NCBI GenBank assembly: GCA_029936395.1
Contig: JAPYSW010000008.1
Coordinates: 1 to 41,184 of the forward strand
Length of the DNA: 41,184 nucleotides
DNA from: Candidatus Poseidoniia archaeon
Lineage (GTDB): Archaea; Thermoplasmatota; Poseidoniia; MGIII; CG-Epi1
Direction of reading: 5' to 3'
In this document: piece by piece, positions 32,979-41,184 of the stretch
Layout of the letters: each line of letters starts with the position of its first letter
Position numbering within the stretch: the first letter of the stretch is position 1
Translations under genes and position numbers: made by a program
The notes under the pieces: model-generated
The model's database searches: none
The model's input: the letters and a program-made list of their open reading frames with translations, nothing else
What the model was told of the DNA's origin: nothing

Positions 32979-35639
32979 ATGAAAAAAGGATATCGTCAAC
33001 AATTGCCTGATAGAGACCCTCAAGAAACTGAAGAATGGATTGACTCAATATCATCCGTAATCGATATAAAAGGCGATGAAAGAGCAAGGTATCTTTTACA
33101 AACTTTGATTAGAGAGGCAAGAGATCGAAATATTGCAATACCATTACTAACAAACAGCCCTTACGTAAATACAATACCGCCTGAATCTGAACCTGAATAC
33201 CCCGGGAATGAGGCATTAGAAAAAAAAATTAGACGAATGATAAGATGGAATGCTGCAATGATGGTCTCAAAAGCCAACCAAAACTTTGCAGGACTCGGAG
33301 GCCACATCTCAACTTATGCATCAGCCTCTAGTCTCTACGAAGTTGGATTCCAACATTTCTTTAAAGGAAAAGACAATGGATTAGGAGACTTCATCTATTT
33401 CCAAGGTCATGCTTCACCGGGAATATACTCAAGAGCATATATTGAAGGAAGATTAAGCGAAGAACAATTAGACCACTTTCGAAGAGAATCCTTTGACGAC
33501 GGATTATCAAGCTACCCACATCCTAGACTTATGCCTGATTTTTGGGAATTTCCTACAGTTTCTATGGGATTGGGACCAACCAATGCAATTTATCATGCTA
33601 GATTTTTAAGATACGCACATGAAAGAGGTATTTGTGATACCTCTAACAGCCGAGTTTGGGCATTTCTAGGTGATGGTGAGTGTGATGAACCTGAAACATT
33701 GCATGCACTTCACTTAGCACACCGTGAAAAACTAGATAATCTTACCTTTGTAGTTAATTGTAATCTTCAAAGATTGGATGGCCCTGTAAGAGGAAATGGG
33801 AAGATTATACAAGAACTTGAAGCTATTTTTAGGGGTTCTGGATGGAATGTTCTTAAAGTATTATGGGGAAAAGATTGGGACCCATTACTCCAGAAAGATG
33901 AGATGGGCCATTTATTACAAAAAATGGAGAATACAGTTGATGGAGACTATCAAAATCTAGCAGCATCATCGGGAGATTATATCAGACAAAATTTCTTTGG
34001 CCCCGAACCTGAATTACAGAAATTGGTTGAAAATTTAGATGATAACACATTAGCTAGACTAAGAAGAGGAGGGCATGATTCTACTAAGCTATTTGCAGCA
34101 TATAATGAAGCTATTAACCATAAGAATCAGCCTACGGTCATACTCGCAAAAACTGTCAAAGGTTGGTCTCTTGGGAAATCATTCGAAGCTAGAAATATGA
34201 CACATCAGAAAAAAGGTCTGGATAAATCAGATTGGCAACACTTCCGTGACCTCCTAGAAATCCCATTTACAGATTCTGAACTAGAAGATATGCCCTATTA
34301 CAAACCTGCTTCAGATAGCCCCGAAATTCAATATTTAAAGCAACAAAGAGAAAAACTTGGAGGATCCTTACCAAAACGTAATGCGACATACAGTGGGTTC
34401 CAGATGCCCAAAAATCATGTATTCTCTGAATTCGATAAAGGCACTCCAAAAGAACAAGAAGTTTCTACTACAATGGCATTTGTGAGATTGCTCAGAAACT
34501 TAATGAAAGACGAAAAAATTGGTGATTTAATTGTCCCTATTGTACCCGATGAAGCAAGAACTTTTGGAATGGAAGCTCTATTCACTGAATTTAAGATATA
34601 TACTGCTCAAGGGCAAACCTATACGCCAGTAGATTCTAAATTATTGCTAAGCTATAAAGAAGCAAAAAATGGACAAATACTAGAGGAAGGTATTTCTGAA
34701 GCTGGAGCTATGAGTAGCTTTACAGCTGCAGGAATGGCTTATTCAACCATAGGCAAGCCAACAATACCATTTTACATATATTATTCAATGTTTGGATTCC
34801 AACGTGTCGGTGACCAAATATGGTGTGCTGCAGATTCAAGAGCAAGAGGCTTCTTGCTAGGGGCTACGGCTGGGAGAACTACTCTGAATGGAGAAGGATT
34901 ACAACATCAAGATGGACATAGCTTGTTAGTGGCTGATACAGTCCCAAGTTGTATTTCATATGACGCAGCTTTTGCCTACGAGATTGGAATTATCATCAAA
35001 GAAGGATTAAGAAGAATGTATGATAATAATGAAGATTTATTGTATTATCTAACTTTATATAATGAAAACTACCAAATGCCTCCAATTACGAAAAATTGTG
35101 ATGAGGGCGTTATCAAAGGAATTTATAAATTCAAAAAAGTATCAAAACCAAAAGCTCGTCTAATTGGTAGTGGATCTATAATGCAACAGGTTTTGTCTGC
35201 CCACGAAATACTGAAAAAACTAGGTATTAAAACTGAAATATGGAGTGCTACGAGTTTCGGAGGCCTACGAAGAGATGCAGTAGAATGTGAACGCTGGAAC
35301 TTATTGAATCCTATGAAGAAACCTAAAACTCCATACATTTCGAAAATAATGGCTAATAAGGATTTAGTGACAATCGCTACAACTGATCATGTCAGAGCAG
35401 TTCCAGATATGATTCAAAAATGGATGCCTGGAAAATATATCTCATTGGGTACTGATGGATTTGGAAGAAGTGATACCAGAGAAAACTTAAGGAATTTCTT
35501 CGAAATTGATGCTGAACACATTGCTGCGGCAACGATAAGCACTCTTCTAACTGAGGGGAAAATATCTGAAGCAAAAGCTAAAACTGCTTTAAAGACTTTA
35601 AAGATTAATCCTGATACCCCAGACCCTGCAAAAAATTAA
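32979..35639 (+). CDS. aceE: Pyruvate dehydrogenase E1 component, homodimeric bacterial type
   Basis: Thiamine diphosphate enzyme that decarboxylates pyruvate and passes the acetyl group to lipoyl-E2. The 886-residue length equals E. coli AceE (about 887). Segments include FAGLGGHISTYASASSLYEV, YFQGHASPGIYSRAY, the ThDP/Mg motif starting GDGECDEPET (231-240) with NCNLQRLDGPVRGNG, and FYIYYSMFGFQRVGDQIWCA. The heterodimeric E1 alpha/beta form is what haloarchaea and Thermoplasma usually have, so this single-chain form suggests acquisition from bacteria (inference). No E2 or E3 gene is nearby. It ends two bases from the convergent thermosome gene. Confidence 0.95.
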   Translation: MKKGYRQQLPDRDPQETEEWIDSISSVIDIKGDERARYLLQTLIREARDRNIAIPLLTNSPYVNTIPPESEPEYPGNEALEKKIRRMIRWNAAMMVSKANQNFAGLGGHISTYASASSLYEVGFQHFFKGKDNGLGDFIYFQGHASPGIYSRAYIEGRLSEEQLDHFRRESFDDGLSSYPHPRLMPDFWEFPTVSMGLGPTNAIYHARFLRYAHERGICDTSNSRVWAFLGDGECDEPETLHALHLAHREKLDNLTFVVNCNLQRLDGPVRGNGKIIQELEAIFRGSGWNVLKVLWGKDWDPLLQKDEMGHLLQKMENTVDGDYQNLAASSGDYIRQNFFGPEPELQKLVENLDDNTLARLRRGGHDSTKLFAAYNEAINHKNQPTVILAKTVKGWSLGKSFEARNMTHQKKGLDKSDWQHFRDLLEIPFTDSELEDMPYYKPASDSPEIQYLKQQREKLGGSLPKRNATYSGFQMPKNHVFSEFDKGTPKEQEVSTTMAFVRLLRNLMKDEKIGDLIVPIVPDEARTFGMEALFTEFKIYTAQGQTYTPVDSKLLLSYKEAKNGQILEEGISEAGAMSSFTAAGMAYSTIGKPTIPFYIYYSMFGFQRVGDQIWCAADSRARGFLLGATAGRTTLNGEGLQHQDGHSLLVADTVPSCISYDAAFAYEIGIIIKEGLRRMYDNNEDLLYYLTLYNENYQMPPITKNCDEGVIKGIYKFKKVSKPKARLIGSGSIMQQVLSAHEILKKLGIKTEIWSATSFGGLRRDAVECERWNLLNPMKKPKTPYISKIMANKDLVTIATTDHVRAVPDMIQKWMPGKYISLGTDGFGRSDTRENLRNFFEIDAEHIAAATISTLLTEGKISEAKAKTALKTLKINPDTPDPAKN

Positions 35640-35641
35640 TT

Positions 35642-37285
35642 TTACATCATTCCGGGAGGCATACCACCCATACCATCTCCACCATCTGGAAGTGGACCTT
35701 CAGGTTGTTTAGAAGCAATTACATCATCAATACGTAGTATCATTGTTGCTACATCTGTAGCACTGCTCAAAGCCTGTGTCTTCACTCTTAATGGCTCAAC
35801 CACATTTCTTGATTTCATATTTACTACTTTGCCAGAATATGCATCTAATCCTGCGTGGGGATTTCGACCCTTTTGAGTATGGGCTTTTCTTAATCCCATC
35901 AATGTATCTATTACATCCAAACCAGCATTTTCAGCTAACGTACTAGGTACCACCTCCACCGCATTTGCAAACGATTCAAATGCCATTTGCTCACGCCCAC
36001 CTACTCGAGGTGCATATTTTCTTAACTTGAGGGCTAATTCAATTTCAACTGCTCCTCCACCAGTAACAATTTTACCATCTTTAACAACAAGAGCAACAAC
36101 ACCAATCGCATCAGCAAGATTACGCTCTATTTCATCAATAACATGCTCACTACCTCCCCGAACTAAAATTGAAACTGCCTTAGGATTCTTACAATCAGTC
36201 ACAAAAGTCATATCATCATCACCAATTTTTCTTACTTCAACCAAACCTGCAAAACCTAAATCATCGCTACTAATGGATTCGAGATTAGAAATTACTCGGC
36301 CACCTGTTGCCTTTGCTAAAGCTTCAATATCTGATTTTTTAGCTCGTCTTATTGCCATTATGCCATATTTAGCTAAATAATGCTGAGCTAAATCATCAAT
36401 ACCTTTCTGACAAATTAGTACATTTGCTTTTGTCTTGTTAATTTGATCGACCATTTTCTTAATTGAAGCCTCCTCCTGATCTAAGAAAGCTTGGATTTGT
36501 GAAGGATCATTTATTTGTATTTTTGACTCTATCTCTGTCTTCTTAATTTCAAGTGGCGTATCTATTAAGGCTACTTTTGCTTTAGATACTTTAGTAGGCA
36601 TTCCAGTGTGAACAGGCTCTTTATCCATTATTATTCCTGAAACTAATTCAGTATCTGAGATAGAAACACCCTGTTTCTTTTGAATTTTGATATTATCGCG
36701 ATCAATACTAACTTGTTTACCGCTACTTTCTGAAACCATTTTTATTGATTTAACAGTTAAATCTGCTAAAAAATCGGCATTAGTTTCAGAAGACTTTCCA
36801 GTCATTGAAGTGATTGCAATCGCTTTCAAAGTAGAAGTGTCATTTTTACTAATAGGACGTGCAATCTTCTCTAATAATTTTAAAGACTCTCTAGCAGCCC
36901 TTCGATAACCATTTGAAATTGCTGTTGGATGTACTCCTTTTTCAAGTAACTCTTCGGCATTCTTCAAAAGTTCTCCTGCCAAAATAACTGCAGTTGTAGT
37001 TCCATCACCACATTCTGAATCTTGTGTCTTGGCTATTTCTACAACCATTTTAGCTGCAGGATGTTCAACTTCGATCTCTTTCAATATTGTAACTCCATCA
37101 TTTGTAATTACAACATCACCCATCGAATCTACAAGCATTTTATCCATGCCCTTAGGACCTAATGTAGATCTCACTGCTTCTGCAATTGCTTTAGCTGCAG
37201 CTATATTATTATAAGTCGCTCGGCGACCACTGTCTCTTTTTGTTCCTTCCTTAAGTATTACTACTGGTGTATTACCGGGTATCAT
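35642..37285 (-). CDS. thsA: Thermosome subunit (group II chaperonin)
   Basis: ATP-driven protein-folding chamber of archaea. The 547-residue protein has the standard motifs: [20 protein letters not shown] at ~38-57, the ATP site [12 protein letters not shown] at ~93-104, and the C-terminal [17 protein letters not shown] Gly/Met tail. The intermediate and apical domains are intact ([19 protein letters not shown]). Only one subunit gene is seen here; others may lie elsewhere. The start ATG 37285 follows a TATA box by about 35 bases. Confidence 0.96.
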   Translation of the reverse strand: MIPGNTPVVILKEGTKRDSGRRATYNNIAAAKAIAEAVRSTLGPKGMDKMLVDSMGDVVITNDGVTILKEIEVEHPAAKMVVEIAKTQDSECGDGTTTAVILAGELLKNAEELLEKGVHPTAISNGYRRAARESLKLLEKIARPISKNDTSTLKAIAITSMTGKSSETNADFLADLTVKSIKMVSESSGKQVSIDRDNIKIQKKQGVSISDTELVSGIIMDKEPVHTGMPTKVSKAKVALIDTPLEIKKTEIESKIQINDPSQIQAFLDQEEASIKKMVDQINKTKANVLICQKGIDDLAQHYLAKYGIMAIRRAKKSDIEALAKATGGRVISNLESISSDDLGFAGLVEVRKIGDDDMTFVTDCKNPKAVSILVRGGSEHVIDEIERNLADAIGVVALVVKDGKIVTGGGAVEIELALKLRKYAPRVGGREQMAFESFANAVEVVPSTLAENAGLDVIDTLMGLRKAHTQKGRNPHAGLDAYSGKVVNMKSRNVVEPLRVKTQALSSATDVATMILRIDDVIASKQPEGPLPDGGDGMGGMPPGMM

Positions 37286-37316
37286 TATCTATCACTAAAC
37301 ATAACTTAAAGGCAGG

Positions 37317-37326
37317 ATATATAAAA
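37317..37326 (-). promoter_or_regulatory. TATA box for the thermosome gene
   Basis: On the minus strand TTTATATATC lies 32-41 bases before the thermosome ATG, predicting a leader of about ten bases. Archaeal heat-shock repressor sites often lie around such boxes; I could not recognise one. Confidence 0.45.
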
Positions 37327-37341
37327 ATAAGTCTCAAAAAC

Positions 37342-38118
37342 CTAAAATAACGGTAAAAATAACAAAGAAAACATAACCGCCAATGAAATAGAAATGAAAT
37401 TTACCCCATTATTATCTAGAATACCCCTTCTTTCTAATGTAGCACCCAATAATGAATCAATTATACATCCAAAAAAACCGAAAAATGATGAAATGTACCA
37501 ATAGTCTATCTTAAAAGAAGAATAAAATGGATGATTTTCTTCAATTAGTAAGAGAAAAGCAGAAAAAGAAAGCATCGATATTGAAACTGAGGAAAGCAAA
37601 GAAGCAACGGTCCCTTCCAAAGAAATACCACCATCTGTTCCGGGTTCTACTTTCTCCAAAAGATTAGTTATCATAACTGGATCTGGAGATAACACTCCTA
37701 TCTCGCTAGCCATTGTATCAGCCATAGCTGCAGCCACGGATGTAGTAAAGGCAACCAACGCTTGCTCTGGCGTCAAAAAACCAAAACTATACAGTAGAGC
37801 TATTATTGCAGGGACCATTCCATTTGATATAACATTCAACCCTCCTCGAGTGCCCTCATCACTTTCTTCAACGCCTAGAGCCTTCTTGTAAACTATTGCA
37901 AATCTAGTCGCTAAGAATGCACTTCCAACAAAAATTAGCATAATCAATAACCAACTCCAATGTCCTAACGTTCCAATTATAAAACAAACTAAAAAAGCTA
38001 AAACAGAGCCTCCTTGATCTAATACTTTCTTAAAATAAGCAATACCTGAAATCAAAATACTTACAATAGTAATTGACAAGATTGTCAGCGGATCTGGAAG
38101 AATAAGATTCTCAATCAA
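37342..38118 (-). CDS. DUF92 family membrane protein (possible isoprenoid/lipid phosphate kinase-like)
   Basis: The 258-residue protein has about seven membrane helices and the DUF92 signature: GGSVLAFLVCFIIGTLG, ATRFAIVYKKALGVEESDEG with GTRGGLNVISNGMVP, AAAMADTMASEIGVLS, PGTDGGISLEGTVASLLSS and GCIIDSLLGATLERRGI. Plant VTE6, which phosphorylates phytyl phosphate, belongs to this family, so an isoprenoid-phosphate kinase role is possible but unproven in archaea. The ATG overlaps the phosphohexomutase stop by four bases. Confidence 0.88.
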   Translation of the reverse strand: MIENLILPDPLTILSITIVSILISGIAYFKKVLDQGGSVLAFLVCFIIGTLGHWSWLLIMLIFVGSAFLATRFAIVYKKALGVEESDEGTRGGLNVISNGMVPAIIALLYSFGFLTPEQALVAFTTSVAAAMADTMASEIGVLSPDPVMITNLLEKVEPGTDGGISLEGTVASLLSSVSISMLSFSAFLLLIEENHPFYSSFKIDYWYISSFFGFFGCIIDSLLGATLERRGILDNNGVNFISISLAVMFSLLFLPLF

Positions 38119-39506
38119 GAAACAACCCTTACGGCCTCTTCAAAGTGTGCTTGAAATTCTTCTTTAATCTCCTCTAACCTGTTTTTGTCTGTAGCTTCTA
38201 CAAACATGCGGATAACGGGTTGTGTATTAGAGGGACGAAGTAAAACCCAACCACCGTCAAGCCATATTTTAACCCCATCAATAGTTTCTACTTTGTAGCC
38301 CATTGAAGTGAATGTCTTCTCTAAATTATCATTTACCTTAAACTTTATAGAATCTAAACAAGTAAATTTTAATTCTTCATAAGGATATGAAGGTATCTTA
38401 TCTGACATATCAGCTAAAGTCAAGTCTGATTTTGCAATGCGTTCAGCCAATGTCAAACTAAAAATTAGTGGATCATCAAAAATAAATTCAGTTAGACCGG
38501 GTGCAAAAAAATGAGCCGATATTTCCATAGCAATCGCAGCATTATGTTTTTTTAACTCTTCACACACAAAAACATCCCCAACTCGTATCCAAATCAATTC
38601 TCCACCTATCTTAGGTATCTCTTTTTCTAAAATCATAGAACAGGGCACTCCTGCAAGTACTTTATTGGATTCAGGAGTAATTAGACTTTTTGAAACGATA
38701 ATTCCAATCTTTTCAGCAGATACAGAACGTGCCTTGTTATCAATGAAAACACAACGGTCTGCATCACCATCAAAGGCTACTCCGAAATCAAAATTACCCT
38801 TCTTCATAACTGAAATTAAATCACCCAAATTTTTTGGAGCTGGCTCTGAAGGTCTATTAGGAAAAGTCCCATCAGGCTCATTATTGATACTAAATGTTTC
38901 AGCTCCAAGCTTTTGAAATAATCTTTCAACTATTACACAGCCTACTCCATTACCTGGATCTAAAGCTATTTTTGTTCCCACAATACTACCTACTTTACTT
39001 GAAACAAAAGTTGCATAATCATCTAACACACTCTCAGTTGATATTTTAGTTATAGTACCAAAGGAAGAAGATTCAATTAGTTCTTCTTCAAAGAAAATTT
39101 TCTTAATTTCTATATTGCCTTCTGTATATCCCGTACCATCTGGATGACGAAATCGTATTCCATTATACTCTGCAGGATTATGACTTGCAGTAATGTAAAC
39201 TCCACCAAGATAAGGATTAGGACCTGAACTAGCTTTCCAAGTAAAATAATTAGCAACTGGTATTGGCAACATACCAATAACATCAACATCAAAACCTGCT
39301 TTAGAAATTCCAGTAGCTACAGCTTCTTGCAACTCTGGTGAACTAACACGTGCGTCAGATCCAATCGAAACTTTACCATTATCATTATTTCTCTTTAGAA
39401 AATTACCAAAAGCCAGCCCTACTCTTTCACCAATCGAGGCATCTAGTTCCTCCCCATAAACTCCACGAATATCGTAGGCTCGAAATATATCTTGTGAAAT
39501 ATTCAT
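38115..39506 (-). CDS. Phosphomannomutase/phosphoglucomutase family phosphohexomutase
   Basis: Moves phosphate between C1 and C6 of a hexose or hexosamine. The 463-residue protein has all four active-site regions: the phosphoserine loop YITASHNPAEYNG (S108), metal site FDGDADRC (D246, D248, D250), sugar loop MEISAHFFAP (usually GE-x-SGH) and phosphate-binding RPSNTQPVIRMF. The first residues FRAYDIRGVYGEEL are also typical. In archaea such enzymes supply sugar nucleotides for surface glycans, and specificity is not readable here. It is cotranscribed with the DUF92 gene. Confidence 0.93.
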   Translation of the reverse strand: MNISQDIFRAYDIRGVYGEELDASIGERVGLAFGNFLKRNNDNGKVSIGSDARVSSPELQEAVATGISKAGFDVDVIGMLPIPVANYFTWKASSGPNPYLGGVYITASHNPAEYNGIRFRHPDGTGYTEGNIEIKKIFFEEELIESSSFGTITKISTESVLDDYATFVSSKVGSIVGTKIALDPGNGVGCVIVERLFQKLGAETFSINNEPDGTFPNRPSEPAPKNLGDLISVMKKGNFDFGVAFDGDADRCVFIDNKARSVSAEKIGIIVSKSLITPESNKVLAGVPCSMILEKEIPKIGGELIWIRVGDVFVCEELKKHNAAIAMEISAHFFAPGLTEFIFDDPLIFSLTLAERIAKSDLTLADMSDKIPSYPYEELKFTCLDSIKFKVNDNLEKTFTSMGYKVETIDGVKIWLDGGWVLLRPSNTQPVIRMFVEATDKNRLEEIKEEFQAHFEEAVRVVS

Positions 39507-39569
39507 TACTATGTCATTTAAGGCGCTTTAAAAGAAATACTCTTAATAGACACGACATACTGAATAAAC

Positions 39570-40112
39570 ATGGCACTAACTGAATCTACAATGGTGGAAC
39601 TACGCTCTGCAGCACCTGATTTTAGCTTACCAGATACAAATGGTAACCATATTTCACTTAATGATTTTAAATCTGAAACTTTAGTTGTTATTTTTACATG
39701 CAACCATTGTCCGTATGCTAAGGCTGTCGAAGATCGCCTGGTTGCGCTTGGAAATGATTACGAAGGAAGAACCGACTTTGTATTAATTAGTTCTAATGAT
39801 GTAGTGAATTATCCCGAAGATTCACCTGCAAAAATGGCTGAAAAACACAAATTAAAAGATTATCCTTTTCCATATTTATTTGATGAAACTCAAGAAGTTG
39901 CAAAAGCATACAGTGCAGTATGTACGCCAGATATTTTCCTTTACAACAAAGATAGAAAATTGGAATACCGAGGAAGATTAGATGATAATTGGCAACAACC
40001 TCATAATGTAACTCGTGAAGATTTGAAGATGGCAATTGATACCGTCTTAAGTGGTAATGAAATCGAATTCAAACAAGTCCCTTCAATGGGTTGTAATATC
40101 AAATGGAAATAA
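39570..40112 (+). CDS. Thioredoxin-like redoxin family protein
   Basis: The 180-residue protein has an AhpC/TSA- or TlpA-like thioredoxin fold: APDFSLPDTNGNHISLNDF at ~14-32, then VIFTCNHCPYAKAVEDRL with a CNHC redox pair, and the cis-proline loop AVCTPDIFLYN. The pattern with CNHCPYA matches a soluble family often annotated as thioredoxin family or peroxiredoxin-like protein. No signal peptide is present, so it acts in the cytoplasm. The 63-base gap to the divergent phosphohexomutase holds a weak CTTTAAAAG box. It ends one base before the convergent small membrane protein. Confidence 0.9.
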   Translation: MALTESTMVELRSAAPDFSLPDTNGNHISLNDFKSETLVVIFTCNHCPYAKAVEDRLVALGNDYEGRTDFVLISSNDVVNYPEDSPAKMAEKHKLKDYPFPYLFDETQEVAKAYSAVCTPDIFLYNKDRKLEYRGRLDDNWQQPHNVTREDLKMAIDTVLSGNEIEFKQVPSMGCNIKWK

Positions 40113-40113
40113 C

Positions 40114-40425
40114 TTAGGCTTCCTCATCCGGCTTGTCCCATTTTTCCTTTTCAGGTGACAATTTTTCTTTAATTCGTTTCAAGAAAATTAAAAACAGACC
40201 AAACAAAACGAGAATAATCCCTATAGGGACAACTGCACTTTCAGGTATTTCTAAAAAGTCAATTAGTACTATTTTTATTCCAGAAAAAAATCCATCGGAA
40301 AGTTCATCACTACAATCACTTCTGTTCTCAATATCATCGAGACTTTGGCAATCACCACCTAATAGTAGAGCTATACCAAATACAAGTGGTCCAATCCCAA
40401 TCTTTCTTAAATGCGCCAGAACCAC
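40114..40425 (-). CDS. Small membrane protein, unknown function
   Basis: A 103-residue protein with two hydrophobic segments (IGIGPLVFGIALLLGG, residues ~9-24, and VVPIGIILVLFGLFLIFLK, ~65-83) separated by a Cys-containing acidic loop (two Cys, about residues 26 and 38) that could form a disulfide outside the cell, and a charged C-terminal tail. The start is GTG 40425 with AGGGG just upstream. No family is recognised. An opposite-strand frame of similar size exists but has no membrane or family pattern. Confidence 0.65.
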   Translation of the reverse strand: MVLAHLRKIGIGPLVFGIALLLGGDCQSLDDIENRSDCSDELSDGFFSGIKIVLIDFLEIPESAVVPIGIILVLFGLFLIFLKRIKEKLSPEKEKWDKPDEEA

Positions 40426-40507
40426 ACACCCCTGACGCCTTTGTTTAATTTAATACTGTGGTTGTTTTGTTCTTTGGTGGGTCTACTATAGATCCTATAA
40501 CTGCGCC

Positions 40508-40822
40508 TTAAGCGTCTTTCTTCTCATCATCATCGTCATCATCATCAAAGTAGGACTGAACTCTCTCAATTTCTTTCTCGACCCTGACATTAATCTTCAG
40601 GACAAGCATTGCTAGACCCATAACCAGGGCCGTAACTGCTACCGCTGTAATGTACATCCCCTTCAGAGTGCCATCATCATTATCTGGCATCACATGTGCC
40701 ACTGTAGCATTGATAGTGTCCTTCCAGGCCAATGCCACTACTAGACCAAAGGCAGTCATTATCGAGGAAATAACAATTCCTCGCATATTCAATTTCTCAA
40801 AGTCTTCTTGGTTTATTCCCAT
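40508..40822 (-). CDS. DUF5654-like small membrane protein with poly-Asp tail
   Basis: The 104-residue protein has two membrane helices (MTAFGLVVALAWKDTINATV and YITAVAVTALVMGLAMLVL) and the AFGLVVALAW-D pattern seen in the archaeal DUF5654 family. It ends in a cytoplasmic-type tail with seven aspartates and lysines. Function is unknown. The ATG overlaps the stop of the upstream 82-residue gene by one base, so the two are coupled. Confidence 0.75.
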   Translation of the reverse strand: MGINQEDFEKLNMRGIVISSIMTAFGLVVALAWKDTINATVAHVMPDNDDGTLKGMYITAVAVTALVMGLAMLVLKINVRVEKEIERVQSYFDDDDDDDEKKDA

Positions 40823-41070
40823 TATTGTTCCTTTACTTCGTTCATTTCTTCAAGAGTAAGTTTGTATACCGAAAAGATAAAGAGATCTGGGTTAGATTTT
40901 ATCCTATCTACACAAGGGCTGCACATAGGGTGAATAAATCCTTGATTCTCTTCATGCTTATGTCTTAAGTCGCCAACATAACAATGGGACACCAAAAACT
41001 CAGCTTCGGCGGGTCCATTCAATTTTGTTGGTGTTAAACCGTGAATATCTACACACATTCGACAATACAT
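40822..41070 (-). CDS. Small cysteine-rich, probably zinc-binding protein
   Basis: The 82-residue protein has two CxxC pairs (C3/C6 and C50/C53 in HPMCSPC) plus H29/C30 and H47, a pattern that suggests a zinc ribbon or treble-clef fold. No known family is recognised. AGGAG lies six bases before ATG 41070. It is translationally coupled to the DUF5654-like membrane protein, suggesting a joint role. Confidence 0.7.
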   Translation of the reverse strand: MYCRMCVDIHGLTPTKLNGPAEAEFLVSHCYVGDLRHKHEENQGFIHPMCSPCVDRIKSNPDLFIFSVYKLTLEEMNEVKEQ

Positions 41071-41129
41071 AGCCTGCTCCTAATATCTTATTTACAGTGA
41101 GAAGCCCTCTTAAAATTATGCTAACTTAA

Positions 41130-41139
41130 TTTTATATAA
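41130..41139 (+). promoter_or_regulatory. TATA box for the gene leaving the window
   Basis: TTTTATATAA lies about 25 bases before ATG 41160, the ideal archaeal spacing for a leaderless transcript. Confidence 0.5.
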
Positions 41140-41159
41140 GACATTGAAGTCGAAAAACT

Positions 41160-41184
41160 ATGGCAAAAGAAAAAAAGACTCAAG
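41160..41184 (+). CDS. Start of an unidentified gene, cut by the window end
   Basis: Only eight codons are visible (MAKEKKTQ). The good TATA box 25 bases upstream supports a real start. A Lys-rich beginning of this kind occurs in ribosomal proteins and elongation factor 1-alpha, but eight residues do not allow identification. Confidence 0.5.

Noticed and set aside
40524-40547. Trinucleotide repeat (CAT/CGT run)
   Set aside because: It encodes the aspartate tail of the DUF5654-like protein; not a separate repeat element.
1-41184. CRISPR array, insertion sequence, prophage or toxin-antitoxin locus
   Set aside because: Scanning found no spaced repeats, transposase, integrase or inverted terminal repeats. 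The only PIN protein is the aIF2-gamma-linked one without an antitoxin partner.

Overview
The window is AT-rich archaeal chromosome. It carries archaeal or archaeal/eukaryotic-type genes throughout: diphthine synthase, Taw3, Trm56, Alba, eS6, aIF2-gamma, deoxyhypusine synthase, thermosome, and the eL18-uL13-uS9-RpoN cluster. TATA-like boxes lie about 25 bases upstream of several leaderless-looking starts, while many operon-internal genes have GGAGG-type ribosome binding sites. The gene mix (NADH-module-less complex I of Nuo type, a bacterial-type AceE, a copper domain in respiration, DUF373, DUF92, DUF5654) fits a Thermoplasmatota-like marine euryarchaeon of the Marine Group II/III type. That assignment is inference and was not tested. 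I saw no insertion sequence, prophage, rRNA or CRISPR array. Coding density is very high, and no gene-free stretch reaches 300 bases.

Layout. 1-1004 (minus): YjbQ-like protein, a 44-residue one-helix protein, and the start of Taw3, each stop overlapping the next start. 1039-6072 (plus): dph5, carA, carB. 6143-8424 (plus): a PAS domain fused to a MenA-like prenyltransferase, then a polyprenyl diphosphate synthase. 8421-20269 (minus): a complex I operon in the order nuoA-B-C-D-H-I-JN-JC-K-L-M-N, plus an unknown 86-residue gene. 20313-22445 (plus): panB, a riboflavin-pathway reductase, purN. 22499-23882 (plus): ribosomal/RNA polymerase cluster. 23971-25058 (minus): ROK sugar kinase, a 39-residue basic protein, tRNA-Leu(UAG). 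25111-28160 (plus): LEA-like helical protein, ABC exporter pair, Alba. 28157-29782 (minus): Trm56 and a DUF373 membrane protein. 29875-32921 (plus): eS6, aIF2-gamma, PIN protein, deoxyhypusine synthase. 32979-35639 (plus): aceE. 35642-39506 (minus): thermosome, DUF92 protein, phosphohexomutase. 39570-40112 (plus): thioredoxin-like protein. 40114-41070 (minus): three small genes. The last gene (plus) starts at 41160 and leaves the window.

The most unusual part is the respiratory module. The complex I genes carry several additions: a secreted-type blue copper (cupredoxin) domain with a full ligand set at the N-terminus of NuoM; a roughly 200-residue, probably extracytoplasmic, fibronectin-III-like region inside the C-terminal half of a split NuoJ; an NuoI with four instead of two 4Fe-4S motifs; and a NuoL that may begin at a non-AUG codon with an extra N-terminal helix. 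No nuoE, nuoF or nuoG lies in the window. The convergent neighbours would make the prenyl tail of a quinone and attach it, and the attaching enzyme carries a PAS sensor domain. A working hypothesis is a ferredoxin-fed complex I that is physically tied, on its outer face, to copper-protein electron transfer, with redox-tuned quinone supply.
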